From positions 1-22,167 of the forward strand of contig JAZNXI010000173.1 of assembly GCA_045593825.1 (NCBI GenBank): DNA of 22,167 nt, written 5' to 3'. This document shows, piece by piece, positions 7,484 through 14,154 of this stretch (within the stretch, counting starts at the first letter, position 1; every line of letters starts with the position of its first letter). Origin of the DNA: SIG299 sp045593825 (lineage in GTDB: Bacteria; Bacillota; Clostridia; Lachnospirales; Lachnospiraceae). The notes under the pieces were generated by a model. It worked only from the letters and a program-made list of their open reading frames with translations, was not told the origin of the DNA and made no database searches. The translations under genes and the position numbers were made by a program.

Positions 7484-8482
7484 ATGGCAAAGGGTAATAA
7501 CTCTAAACTGAAATTATCCTATTTGACCCGGATTATGTTAGAACAAACCGATGATGAACACGGGTTGACATTACCGCAGATTTTAGAAGAACTGGAGCGG
7601 TATGGGGTTACGGCGGAGCGAAAGAGCATCTATGCCGACTTTGAGGATATGACAGAAAAGCTGGGCATTGAAATCATCAAAGAAAAGGTGGGCCGGGAGA
7701 CCTACTATCATGTGGGAGCCAGGGAGTTTGAAGTGGCAGAAATCAAGCTGCTTATCGACGCTATCCAGTCCTCCAAATTTATTACAGAAAGAAAATCCAA
7801 TGAGTTGATAAAAAAGGTAAAAGGATTGGTAAGCAAGCATCAGGCGGCGCAGCTGCAGCGTCAGGTATATGTGCACGGACGTATCAAAACCATGAACGAG
7901 AGTATTTATTATAATGTGGATACCCTGCATGCAGCCATTGCCAAAAACAGTAAAATCAAGTTCCAGTATTGCAACTGGTATACCAACAAACAGTTGGTGC
8001 CGCTGCATAACGGGGACTATTTTACCGTGAGTCCCTGGGCGCTTACCTGGGACGACGAAAATTATTATCTGGTGGCTTTTGATGAATACAGCCAAAGCAT
8101 GAAGCATTACCGTGTGGACAAAATGGTAAAAATCTCGGTTTTGGATGAACGCCGCAGCGGAAAAGAATTGTTTGAAGCGTTTGATACCGCAGCGTATTCC
8201 ACCGTTAATTTCGGCATGTTCCACGGCGATGTAAAAAAAGTACATATTTCATTTCCAAACTATATGGTGGGTGTGTTTATCGACCGGTTTGGTAAGGACA
8301 TTGCCATCCATCCCGCCGAGGGAGAAAATCGCAGCCGCATTGCGGTTGACGTGGCGGTAAGCAAGCAGTTTTTCGGTTGGATAGCCAGTCTTGGGCGCTG
8401 GGTTAAGATAGAAGGGCCGGAAGATGTGGTGATGCAGATGAAAGAATTTGCAGATAAGCTGGCAGCAGTGTATAAAGAATGA
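7484..8482 (+). CDS. WYL-domain transcriptional regulator (DeoR/YafY type), 332 aa
   Basis: Residues 10-65 form an HTH_11-like winged helix (LSYLTRIMLEQTDDEHGLTL, then AERKSIYADFEDM). The central part (about 140-230) is a WYL domain in which the motif itself reads YYL at 194-196, within YYLVAFD, and is followed by the conserved Arg of HYRVDKM. A C-terminal WCX-like region ends with WVKIEGPEDVVMQMKEFADKL. The length fits the family. WYL proteins are cytosolic regulators that sense nucleic acid or small nucleotide ligands; some control DNA damage or defence loci. The ribosome binding site is GGGAGGG, 8 bases upstream of the ATG. The next gene downstream, an ABC transporter, has its own promoter, so the target is not obvious from position. 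Confidence 0.9.
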   Translation: MAKGNNSKLKLSYLTRIMLEQTDDEHGLTLPQILEELERYGVTAERKSIYADFEDMTEKLGIEIIKEKVGRETYYHVGAREFEVAEIKLLIDAIQSSKFITERKSNELIKKVKGLVSKHQAAQLQRQVYVHGRIKTMNESIYYNVDTLHAAIAKNSKIKFQYCNWYTNKQLVPLHNGDYFTVSPWALTWDDENYYLVAFDEYSQSMKHYRVDKMVKISVLDERRSGKELFEAFDTAAYSTVNFGMFHGDVKKVHISFPNYMVGVFIDRFGKDIAIHPAEGENRSRIAVDVAVSKQFFGWIASLGRWVKIEGPEDVVMQMKEFADKLAAVYKE

Positions 8483-8507
8483 TTTTATGAACATTTTGTG
8501 CAAAGTG

Positions 8508-8536
8508 TTGGTATAAGAAAAAAATTGTGATATAAT
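8508..8536 (+). promoter_or_regulatory. Promoter of the ABC exporter gene
   Basis: TTGGTA (8508-8513), a 17-base spacer ending in TGTGA, and TATAAT (8531-8536). The ATG at 8535 overlaps this -10 and so cannot be the translation start of the next gene. Confidence 0.75.
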
Positions 8537-8579
8537 GAATATCAAAGAAATGTTTTTTACACAAGAGAGGAGACTTGCC

Positions 8580-10409
8580 ATGCCACCGATGGGAGGAAGA
8601 GGCCCGATGGGCCGCGGATTTTTAACAGAAGAAGAAAAGGCCAACCGGCCAAAGGTTACCTGGCCTTTATTAAAAAGAATTTTTTCTTATTTACTGCCGT
8701 ACTGGAAGCAGCTTGCAGTGGTGCTGCTCTGCATCATTATTTCATCCATTTTGGGATTGCTTCCGTCGGTATTAACCGGCCGCATTATCGATGAGGGCTT
8801 AATCGGCCAGAACATGAAGATGCTGATAATACTCATTATTGCATCCTTAAGCGTTTCCCTTGGCTCCAATTTAATCGGCGTAGGTGAAAGCTACTTAAAC
8901 AGCTGGATTGCCCAGCACATCACCTTCGATTTAAGAAATAAGATGTACGGACATTTGCAGAAAATGTCCCAGGGCTTTTTTACCTCCAATAACCAGGGTG
9001 ATATCATTACCCGTATGACCAGTGACATCGGCGGCGTAGAGCGTGTTATTTCCAGCACATTTACCTCCATTTTGTCCAACTCCATCACCCTGATTTGTGC
9101 AGTGGTTATCATGTATCAGGAAAACTGGATTCTGGCTACTGTAGGTGTGCTTGTTATTCCGCTGTTTGTCATTCCTACCCGCTGGGCAGGCAAAACAAGA
9201 TGGACCCTTACCCGTGAAGCACAGGAGTGCAACGACGAAATCAACGGTATTTTGAACGAGACCCTTTCTGTAAGCGGACAGCTGTTAGTTAAGCTGTTCG
9301 GCAAAGAAAAGTACGAGTACAACCGGTATGAAACCGCCAACGGCAGAATGGTAAAGCTCAATATTAAAGAGAGCATGGCCGGCCGCTGGTTTTTCGTGTT
9401 AATCCATACCTTCTCCAGCGTAGGCCCGATGCTTTTATACCTGGTGGGCGGCATCCTTATGATGAAGTTCGACTCTGACCTTACTGTCGGTGACATTACC
9501 GTGTTGGTGGCCTTGCTTGGCAGAATGTACGGCCCGGTAAATTCCCTGTTAAATATCCAGGTAGAATGGATCCGTTCCATGGCCCTGTTTACCAGAATTT
9601 TCGAATACTTCGATATGCCGGTGGAAATTAAAAATGCACCGGATGCCATTGTTCCGGCAGAAGCAAACGGCAACGTGATATTTAAGAATGTACAATTCTC
9701 CTATAATCCGGAACGCCAGATTTTAAAGAACGTGAACTTTGAGCTTAAGAGCGGCAACAGCATTGCCATTGTGGGTCCGTCCGGCTCCGGTAAGAGTACG
9801 ATTATCAATCTGATTCCGAGACTTTACGACGTATGCGGCGGCGAGGTAACCTTCGACGGCATCGACGTACGTAAGTTAGACTTAGAGTTCCTGCGCAGAA
9901 ATATCGGTATTGTCAGCCAGGAAACCTACCTCTTTAACGGCACCATCCGCGACAACCTGCTGTATGCAAAGCCGGATGCTACCGAAGAAGAGCTTATCGA
10001 AGCATGTAAAAAGGCAAACATTTACGACTTTGTTCAGAATCAGGAGCTTGGCCTTGACACCATGGTTGGTAACCGTGGCTTAAAGCTTTCCGGCGGTGAA
10101 AAACAGCGTATTTCCATTGCACGTATCCTGTTAAAGGACCCTGTGCTGTTTATCTTTGACGAAGCAACCTCGGCCCTGGACTCCATCTCCGAAAAGAAGA
10201 TTCAGGAGGCCATAGACCCGATTATCCACTCCAGAACCAGTATCTTAATTGCCCACCGTCTGTCCACCATTCTGGCAGCAGACGAAATCCTTGTTATTAA
10301 GGATGGTGAAATTGCCGAGCGCGGTACCCATACCGAGCTGTTAGACGACGGCGGCATTTACCAGGAGCTTTACGAAACACAGTTTGGTAAGGCGCTGATG
10401 CAGGAGTAA
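8580..10409 (+). CDS. ABC exporter half-transporter (MsbA/LmrA-like permease-ATPase fusion), 609 aa
   Basis: After a Gly/Met/Pro-rich N-terminus (MPPMGGRGPMGRGF) comes a six-helix type IV ABC transmembrane domain (about residues 30-330). The ATPase domain follows: Walker A GPSGSGKST (399-407), signature LSGGE (503-507), Walker B ending in FDEATSALD (D527, E528) and the switch His in IAHRLS. All catalytic motifs are intact. ABC exporters of this form act as homodimers or heterodimers in the membrane and pump lipids, drugs or peptides. The substrate is unknown and no second half-transporter lies next to it, so a homodimer is likely. The start at 8580 is chosen over 8535 because of GAGAGGAGA at 8565-8573 and because 8535 lies in the -10 box. 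The gene at 10428 follows after 18 bases and is probably co-transcribed. Confidence 0.94.
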   Translation: MPPMGGRGPMGRGFLTEEEKANRPKVTWPLLKRIFSYLLPYWKQLAVVLLCIIISSILGLLPSVLTGRIIDEGLIGQNMKMLIILIIASLSVSLGSNLIGVGESYLNSWIAQHITFDLRNKMYGHLQKMSQGFFTSNNQGDIITRMTSDIGGVERVISSTFTSILSNSITLICAVVIMYQENWILATVGVLVIPLFVIPTRWAGKTRWTLTREAQECNDEINGILNETLSVSGQLLVKLFGKEKYEYNRYETANGRMVKLNIKESMAGRWFFVLIHTFSSVGPMLLYLVGGILMMKFDSDLTVGDITVLVALLGRMYGPVNSLLNIQVEWIRSMALFTRIFEYFDMPVEIKNAPDAIVPAEANGNVIFKNVQFSYNPERQILKNVNFELKSGNSIAIVGPSGSGKSTIINLIPRLYDVCGGEVTFDGIDVRKLDLEFLRRNIGIVSQETYLFNGTIRDNLLYAKPDATEEELIEACKKANIYDFVQNQELGLDTMVGNRGLKLSGGEKQRISIARILLKDPVLFIFDEATSALDSISEKKIQEAIDPIIHSRTSILIAHRLSTILAADEILVIKDGEIAERGTHTELLDDGGIYQELYETQFGKALMQE

Positions 10410-10427
10410 ATGTAAAGGGATGATACA

Positions 10428-11123
10428 ATGCCATTTAAAATAGTTAGAAACGATATCACCATGGTGATAGGGCGGGATGAATTGCGAGCGGCCCTGGATG
10501 CCTACATAGACGCCAACTACGTGGAAGAAAAGCAGAAGCGGGAGTATGTGTTCGGAAAGAGGTTAATGTCAACGCCTCGCAGAAAAAATTCCACAACAAG
10601 TTTCCTGCGCCCGGCAGTTTCCAAAGACAGTGTATATGATGAAACACCGGAGCTTTGTGAGATGAAAACCTGTGCCATGCCAAGCATGGCAGCAGAACCG
10701 GATTCCGGTGCAGACTATGATGCAGACTACGACACCTTCTGGGAAGAAAACGAGTCGGCCCTCAAGGAGCGCATGAAGCACATGTCCGACACTTTCCAGG
10801 AGTATTTGCTGTACCTGATTGAAGAAAAAGGGCTTACCAATGCGGAGGTTTACAAGCGGGCCATTATCACCAAGCAGCTGTTTTCCAAGATTAAGTTAAA
10901 CCCGAATTACCACCCGGACAAGGCCACAGCCATGCGGCTGTGTGTTGGCGCAAGACTTAACCTGGATGAAACCAAAGACCTGCTGGCAAGAGCCGGATAT
11001 GCCCTGTCGCCTTGCGATAAGCGGGACATTATTTTCTCCTTCTTCATCGAGAAGGAGGTTTGGGACATGATTGAAATTGACATTATGTTAGAAGAGCATG
11101 GATTGCCGTGCTTCATTGAATAA
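10428..11123 (+). CDS. Macro-domain-associated HTH-like protein with the macro domain apparently deleted, 231 aa
   Basis: The first 11 residues, MPFKIVRNDIT, look like the first strand of the Clostridial macro-domain (ADP-ribose-binding) proteins. The expected roughly 150-residue macro fold (VDAIVNAAN and following) is absent. The frame goes straight into RDELRAALDAYIDANYVEE, which resembles the linker after that domain. A variable acidic linker (about 50-105) leads to a C-terminal helical region (about 115-230: TFQEYLLYLIEEKGLTNAEV, then TKQLFSKIKLNPNYHPDKAT, RLNLDETKDLLARAGY) that resembles the XRE-like tail found on these proteins. The reading frame is intact, so a shortened protein could be made. 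The comparison is from memory of the family. The exporter gene lies 18 bases upstream, and the vWA gene after a terminator downstream is a familiar neighbour of macro/XRE proteins. Confidence 0.8.
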   Translation: MPFKIVRNDITMVIGRDELRAALDAYIDANYVEEKQKREYVFGKRLMSTPRRKNSTTSFLRPAVSKDSVYDETPELCEMKTCAMPSMAAEPDSGADYDADYDTFWEENESALKERMKHMSDTFQEYLLYLIEEKGLTNAEVYKRAIITKQLFSKIKLNPNYHPDKATAMRLCVGARLNLDETKDLLARAGYALSPCDKRDIIFSFFIEKEVWDMIEIDIMLEEHGLPCFIE

Positions 11124-11136
11124 AGAAAAATTGTAG

Positions 11137-11166
11137 GGTCGCCACCACGGCGACCTTATTTTTTTG
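11137..11166 (+). terminator. Rho-independent terminator after the gene at 10428
   Basis: The stem GGTCGCC (11137-11143) with GGCGACC (11149-11155) has a five-base loop and a T-rich tail to 11166. It starts 13 bases after the stop codon. Confidence 0.88.
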
Positions 11167-11175
11167 CCTGTGTGA

Positions 11176-11239
11176 TATAGTAGCCTCAGAAACAAGAAAA
11201 CAGTGTTTGGCGGGCCGGAAGGCACCGCAGAAAGTGAGG
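11176..11239 (+). promoter_or_regulatory. -10 element and short leader of the vWA gene
   Basis: TGTGA followed by TATAGT (11176-11181) resembles the extended -10 used elsewhere here, but no good -35 is seen. In the leader, GCCTCA (11182-11187 region) can pair with TGAGGC (11234-11239), which includes the likely ribosome binding bases. It could be a weak translation-masking hairpin, and six pairs may be chance. Confidence 0.4.
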
Positions 11240-11244
11240 CAATT

Positions 11245-11910
11245 ATGAGAAAAGGTTTAACAGAAATCGTATTTATTTTGGACAGAAGCGGCTCCATGGG
11301 CGGACTGGAAAAGGACACCATCGGCGGCTACAACTCCCTGATTGAGCGTCAGAAGAAGGAAGAAGGCGAGGCGTACATCTCCACCGTGCTGTTTGATGAT
11401 ACTTCCGAAGTGCTCCACGACAGGGCAAGTCTTGATACCATCAAACCCATGACCGACAAGGAGTACTACGTGCGGGGCTGCACCGCCCTGCTGGACGCTC
11501 TTGGCGGTGCCATCCACCACATCGGCAACGTACATAAATACGCCAGAGAGGAGGACCGCCCGGAGAAAACCCTGTTCATTATCACCACCGACGGTCAGGA
11601 AAATGCCAGCCGCCACTACACCTACGAAAAGGTGAGAAAAATGGTGGAACGCCAGAAAGAACGTTACGGCTGGGAGTTTCTCTTTCTGGGAGCAAACATT
11701 GACGCCATCGCCGAGGCAGGCCGCTTTGGCATCAGAGAGGACCGGGCGGTAAATTATCACTGCGACAGCGTGGGAACTGCCGTGAATTTTAAGGCCCTCA
11801 GTAAGGCAGTAAGCCGGGTGAGAGCGTGCGCAGAATCGTGTAAGATGGACGAGGCGCTGGGGGACTGGAGCGCAGAGATTGAGGCGGATTATCAGAAGAG
11901 GGGAAGATAG
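11245..11910 (+). CDS. von Willebrand factor A domain protein (TerY-like), 221 aa
   Basis: The protein is a nearly complete single vWA domain. The metal-ion-dependent adhesion site is intact: DRSGSM (DxSxS) near residue 13, the threonine of GCTALLDAL, and the aspartate of IITTDGQEN. No signal peptide or membrane anchor is present, so it acts in the cytosol, probably as a Mg-dependent protein-binding module. TerY-type proteins of this form occur with tellurite/stress-response genes and, in Clostridia, next to macro/XRE proteins like the one upstream. The start at 11245 (ATGAGAAAAGG) is preferred over an in-frame ATG at 11203, giving the usual N-terminus MRKGLTEIVFILD; the ribosome binding site (GTGAGG) is weak. 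No other ter genes are in the window. Confidence 0.88.
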   Translation: MRKGLTEIVFILDRSGSMGGLEKDTIGGYNSLIERQKKEEGEAYISTVLFDDTSEVLHDRASLDTIKPMTDKEYYVRGCTALLDALGGAIHHIGNVHKYAREEDRPEKTLFIITTDGQENASRHYTYEKVRKMVERQKERYGWEFLFLGANIDAIAEAGRFGIREDRAVNYHCDSVGTAVNFKALSKAVSRVRACAESCKMDEALGDWSAEIEADYQKRGR

Positions 11911-11923
11911 GACGGAAGTTGGG

Positions 11924-11949
11924 AAAAGCATCCGGAAGGGTGCTTTTTC
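11924..11949 (+). terminator. Terminator after the vWA gene (copy 1 of a near-duplicate pair)
   Basis: The stem AAAAGCATCC (11924-11933) with GGGTGCTTTT has one G.U pair and loop GGAA, followed by T residues. Its core is almost the same sequence as the terminator at 13137. Confidence 0.88.
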
Positions 11950-11975
11950 TGCTTTTATTTTCCATAAAAAAGTGG

Positions 11976-11981
11976 TATAAT
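11976..11981 (+). promoter_or_regulatory. -10 box of the Fic gene
   Basis: TATAAT preceded by GTGG (AGTGGTATAAT), the same extended form as the WYL promoter. The -35 region is only AT-rich. The start codon lies about 53 bases downstream. Confidence 0.6.
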
Positions 11982-12034
11982 ATCTTTAAGAGAACAAGCG
12001 GGATTTTATTGGAAAAAGAAAGGGTTTTGCGGAT

Positions 12035-13129
12035 ATGTCGGAAGAGAAAAAATGGCAGTTGGAGCTGGAAACCTATATACGGCAAGGAGAGCCAAAGCAG
12101 GCGGAAAAAAGCGAGGCATGGCGAACGGCTATTGGCTTGCAGGCGGTAGATGGGCTGGAAACCTCCGAATATTTGCTGGATACAGCCAAAAAGCACATTG
12201 AAGGCGAAATCAATATTGATGAAGCTGAGAGACGGATTCAGACTTATTATGAAGAAGTCAATGAGCGTGCCGAAGCAAATTCAGACACAATGGAAGCTGA
12301 TATTGTATCTGCAAGAATTGCTAAGCTCTTGGGTGAAAAAGCGTTTCAGTTTTCTCCGGCAGAATGGTTGAATATTCATCGCAGATTATTTGAGGGAGTT
12401 TTTGACCATGCAGGACAAATCAGACCGTATAATATCACAAAAAAAGAATGGGTGTTAAAAGGAAATACGGTTACCTACGCTTCCTGGAGCAGTATCAGAG
12501 ACACGCTGGATTATGATTTTAATACAGAAAAACATTTTTCTTATGAGGGCTTATCCTTGCAAGCTTCCATGAAGCATTTGGCGAAGTTTACATCGGATAT
12601 CTGGCAGATTCATCCGTTTTGCGAAGGCAATACCAGAGCAACGGCAGTGTTTATGATAAAGTATTTAAAAACCTTTGGTTTTGAAGTAAACAACGATACT
12701 TTTGAAAAGAATTCCTGGTACTTTAGAAATGCTTTGGTGCGGGCAAACTATAATGATTTAGTAAACGGAATCCACGCAACATCAAAGTTTTTGGAATTGT
12801 TTTTCAGTAATCTTTTAATGGGAACAAACCATGAATTGAAAAACCGGTATATGCATGTGGATTATGTAGAACCGGGCCAAAGTGTCAATTCAAAAATCTC
12901 AAAGTGTCAAAATGACACTTTGGAATATTCTTTAGAAGAGTTAGCAATATTGAAGTTACTAAAGAAAAATCCTGGTATGAACCAAAAGAATTTGGTAGAA
13001 CGTACAGGAAAATCGCTCAGTACTATAAAAAGAATGATGGATTTATTACAGCAAAAAAATTACATTCGCCGAATCAACGGAAAACGATATGGAACTTGGG
13101 AGGTTTTGGTGGAATTAAATGAGAAATAG
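12035..13129 (+). CDS. Fic family protein with N-terminal antitoxin-like region and C-terminal winged helix, 364 aa
   Basis: The Fic core motif HPFCEGNTRA starts at H193 (HxFxEGNxR; Glu197 and Arg201 present), so AMP transfer from ATP to a hydroxyl side chain of a target protein is plausible. The N-terminal 90 residues (TAIGLQAVDGLETSEYLLDT, then HIEGEINIDEAERRI) resemble the VbhA/Fic inhibitory region, but at the expected S/TxxxE position I read LxxxD, so inhibition may differ from the classic glutamate clamp. The C-terminus (about 297-360) is a winged helix (LLKKNPGMNQKNLVERTGKS, LSTIKRMMDLL) suggesting DNA binding and autoregulation. The linker codes over three copies of a 10-base repeat. 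The ribosome binding site (AAAGGG) is weak. The gene stands alone between two near-identical terminators. Confidence 0.92.
   Translation: MSEEKKWQLELETYIRQGEPKQAEKSEAWRTAIGLQAVDGLETSEYLLDTAKKHIEGEINIDEAERRIQTYYEEVNERAEANSDTMEADIVSARIAKLLGEKAFQFSPAEWLNIHRRLFEGVFDHAGQIRPYNITKKEWVLKGNTVTYASWSSIRDTLDYDFNTEKHFSYEGLSLQASMKHLAKFTSDIWQIHPFCEGNTRATAVFMIKYLKTFGFEVNNDTFEKNSWYFRNALVRANYNDLVNGIHATSKFLELFFSNLLMGTNHELKNRYMHVDYVEPGQSVNSKISKCQNDTLEYSLEELAILKLLKKNPGMNQKNLVERTGKSLSTIKRMMDLLQQKNYIRRINGKRYGTWEVLVELNEK
12878..12922 (+). repeat. Three copies of the 10-mer CAAAGTGTCA inside the Fic gene, two forming a palindrome
   Basis: CAAAGTGTCA occurs at 12878-12887 and 12900-12909 as direct copies 22 bases apart, and as its reverse complement at 12913-12922. 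The last two form a perfect 10-bp-arm palindrome with an AAA spacer. They lie in the linker between the Fic and winged-helix domains. They could be a binding site for the protein's own winged helix. Confidence 0.75.
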
Positions 13130-13136
13130 TTGAGGG

Positions 13137-13160
13137 AAAGCATCCGCAAGGGTGCTTTTT
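13137..13160 (+). terminator. Terminator after the Fic gene (copy 2 of the pair)
   Basis: AAAGCATCC (13137-13145) pairs with GGGTGCTTT around a short loop, with one G.U, followed by T residues. It lies 8 bases after the Fic stop and matches the terminator at 11924 at nearly every base. Confidence 0.88.
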
Positions 13161-13258
13161 CTTGTTCAAAGACCGTTTTATGGGACTTGTACCATGTTAT
13201 AGTTAAGCCATAGAAAAGAAACAACGAAACTTAACAAAACGAAAGGCTGGTACACACT

Positions 13259-13288
13259 ATGGAAAAGAAGCAGTTGTTGGTGTGTTAG
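13259..13288 (+). CDS. Possible 9-codon leader peptide MEKKQLLVC
   Basis: ATG at 13259 with AAAGG about 13 bases upstream opens a nine-codon frame ending TAG, 12 bases before the next gene's start. It may be a translated leader or the decayed start of a lost gene. There is no codon pattern typical of amino-acid attenuators. Weak evidence. Confidence 0.2.
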   Translation: MEKKQLLVC

Positions 13289-13300
13289 GGGGTAACAGAT

Positions 13301-13642
13301 ATGAGTTTACTTAAAAAATACAAAATTAAGAACATAAGAAGACGCCCGCAAAGGGAAGTGTTTTCCTATGGAGAATATCCGAAAAATTGGCCAAAAGAAT
13401 TGAAACTGGCACAGGCCACCAGGCACTTTGAGCTTATGAAAGATAGCGTGGAACTGCTTGAAAACACCTTGTCAGAGGACATGTTCCGGAATCGTTATGA
13501 GGCAGCTGTCAGAGAAGCACAAGTCGTAATCAGCCTGTGTGGTAAAAACGGGATAGGAATTAGGGCAGGAAGAGTGTTACGTTACTTGCTGAATGAGAAG
13601 GAAAAACTCGTCAGTGATTTTGCGTTGAGGTGCATGAGATGA
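13301..13642 (+). CDS. Hypothetical protein, 113 aa
   Basis: The N-terminus is very basic (MSLLKKYKIKNIRRRPQREV), followed by mixed helical sequence with two cysteines (SLCGKN, RCMR). There is no signal peptide or membrane segment. The start has AGGGGG at 13287-13292 about 8 bases upstream. I recognise no family. The small, basic protein, coupled by an ATGA overlap to a second small gene, resembles cargo of mobile elements, but no integrase, relaxase or phage gene is nearby. Nucleic-acid binding by the N-terminus is only a guess from charge. Confidence 0.7.
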   Translation: MSLLKKYKIKNIRRRPQREVFSYGEYPKNWPKELKLAQATRHFELMKDSVELLENTLSEDMFRNRYEAAVREAQVVISLCGKNGIGIRAGRVLRYLLNEKEKLVSDFALRCMR

Positions 13643-13845
13643 AACGGTGTTTGTATGTAATATCAAATTTTATTTGTCAGGAATGCGGAACGGAGATACC
13701 GCTTCCAAGATGCCACGGCAGGCAGAGAGCCCACGGGCATATTAAAGATATTTGGTGCCCTTGCTGCAAAAAGAAATCGAAGTTTAAAGAAATAAAACAT
13801 AAAGAAAATTATAAAACAATGGAAGGCGAATTGATAATTTTTTAG
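13639..13845 (+). CDS. Small zinc-ribbon-like protein, 68 aa
   Basis: The protein starts MKRCLYVISNFICQECGTEI. Two CxxC pairs (CQEC near residue 13 and CPCC near residue 41) are spaced like a zinc ribbon, with His and Arg residues between (RCHGRQRAHGHIKDIWCP). I chose ATG 13639 because it overlaps the previous stop as ATGA and has GAGG 8 bases upstream; an in-frame GTG at 13630 would add three residues but lies too close to the same site. Translation is probably coupled to the upstream gene. Such proteins are common, unnamed cargo in Clostridial conjugative and phage elements. The function is unknown, with metal-stabilised nucleic-acid binding a reasonable guess. Confidence 0.72.
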   Translation: MKRCLYVISNFICQECGTEIPLPRCHGRQRAHGHIKDIWCPCCKKKSKFKEIKHKENYKTMEGELIIF

Positions 13846-13952
13846 GATACAAGAGATTGAGAAGCAGAATTTATGAGTATGTGTATACGAGGTACAAAGA
13901 AGCAGCGTAAGCGATGGACAATGATTTGAGCGCAGTTTGAGCGGAGTTTTGA

Positions 13953-13981
13953 TTGAAATAGTAAAATGTGTATGTTATAAT
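13953..13981 (+). promoter_or_regulatory. Near-consensus promoter of a small RNA
   Basis: TTGAAA (13953-13958), exactly 17 bases, then TGT-TATAAT (13976-13981) with an extended TG. This is one of the best promoters in the window, yet no ribosome binding site with a long frame follows before the terminator, so the product should be an RNA starting near 13988. Confidence 0.85.
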
Positions 13982-13987
13982 CTAGAT

Positions 13988-14086
13988 ATAAAAGGAGCAA
14001 TCGCCACACAAGGTGGTTAGTCTCAAAAGTAGGTAATAATAAACTCACCTAGGACTGGGCAAGTACAAGGGTGAGTTTATTTATTC
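13988..14086 (+). ncRNA. Orphan antisense-type small RNA resembling a type I antitoxin RNA
   Basis: The roughly 100-nt transcript runs from the strong promoter at 13953 to the terminator at 14038-14081. It begins AAAAGGAGCAATCGCCACA, with a CCAC/GTGG hairpin (14004-14007/14013-14016) followed by GTTAGTC. This arrangement matches, from memory, the RNA that lies antisense to the 3' end of small hydrophobic (holin-like, TxpA/Fst-type) toxin genes in Firmicutes. In those loci the toxin gene converges on the other strand and shares the terminator. Here the minus strand above 14082 keeps at most a few possible terminal codons (reading KNK then stop) and no hydrophobic frame; the upstream end of the lipoprotein gene occupies that place. 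It could silence a toxin copy elsewhere in the genome. Confidence 0.5.
14038..14086. terminator. Bidirectional terminator, 12-bp perfect stem
   Basis: AATAAACTCACC (14038-14049) pairs perfectly with 14070-14081 around a 20-base loop. Both flanks are A/T-rich, so it can end transcripts from either strand. A shared terminator of this kind is typical of convergent toxin/antitoxin RNA pairs. Confidence 0.85.
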
Positions 14087-14154
14087 TTGACAATCCCAAA
14101 GTGCGAGTGTTCACATTTATTGTTGTATTCACTTGTTCGAAACGGAGTAAAGAA

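Noticed and set aside
8535..8579. Upstream ATG that would lengthen the ABC exporter by 15 residues
   Set aside because: It overlaps the TATAAT -10 box and has no ribosome binding site; ATG 8580 has GAGAGGAGA.
13202..13235. GTTAAG/CTTAAC inverted repeat before the gene at 13301
   Set aside because: Only six base pairs with a long loop in AT-rich DNA; expected by chance.
13873..13929. 18-codon basic frame (MSMCIRGTKKQRKRWTMI) after the zinc-ribbon gene
   Set aside because: No good ribosome binding site and no supporting context.
13842..14048. Minus-strand frame of 68 residues with a Leu-rich start, as a possible toxin opposite the small RNA
   Set aside because: It begins with GTG inside the terminator stem, has no ribosome binding site and runs across the promoter region of the opposite RNA.
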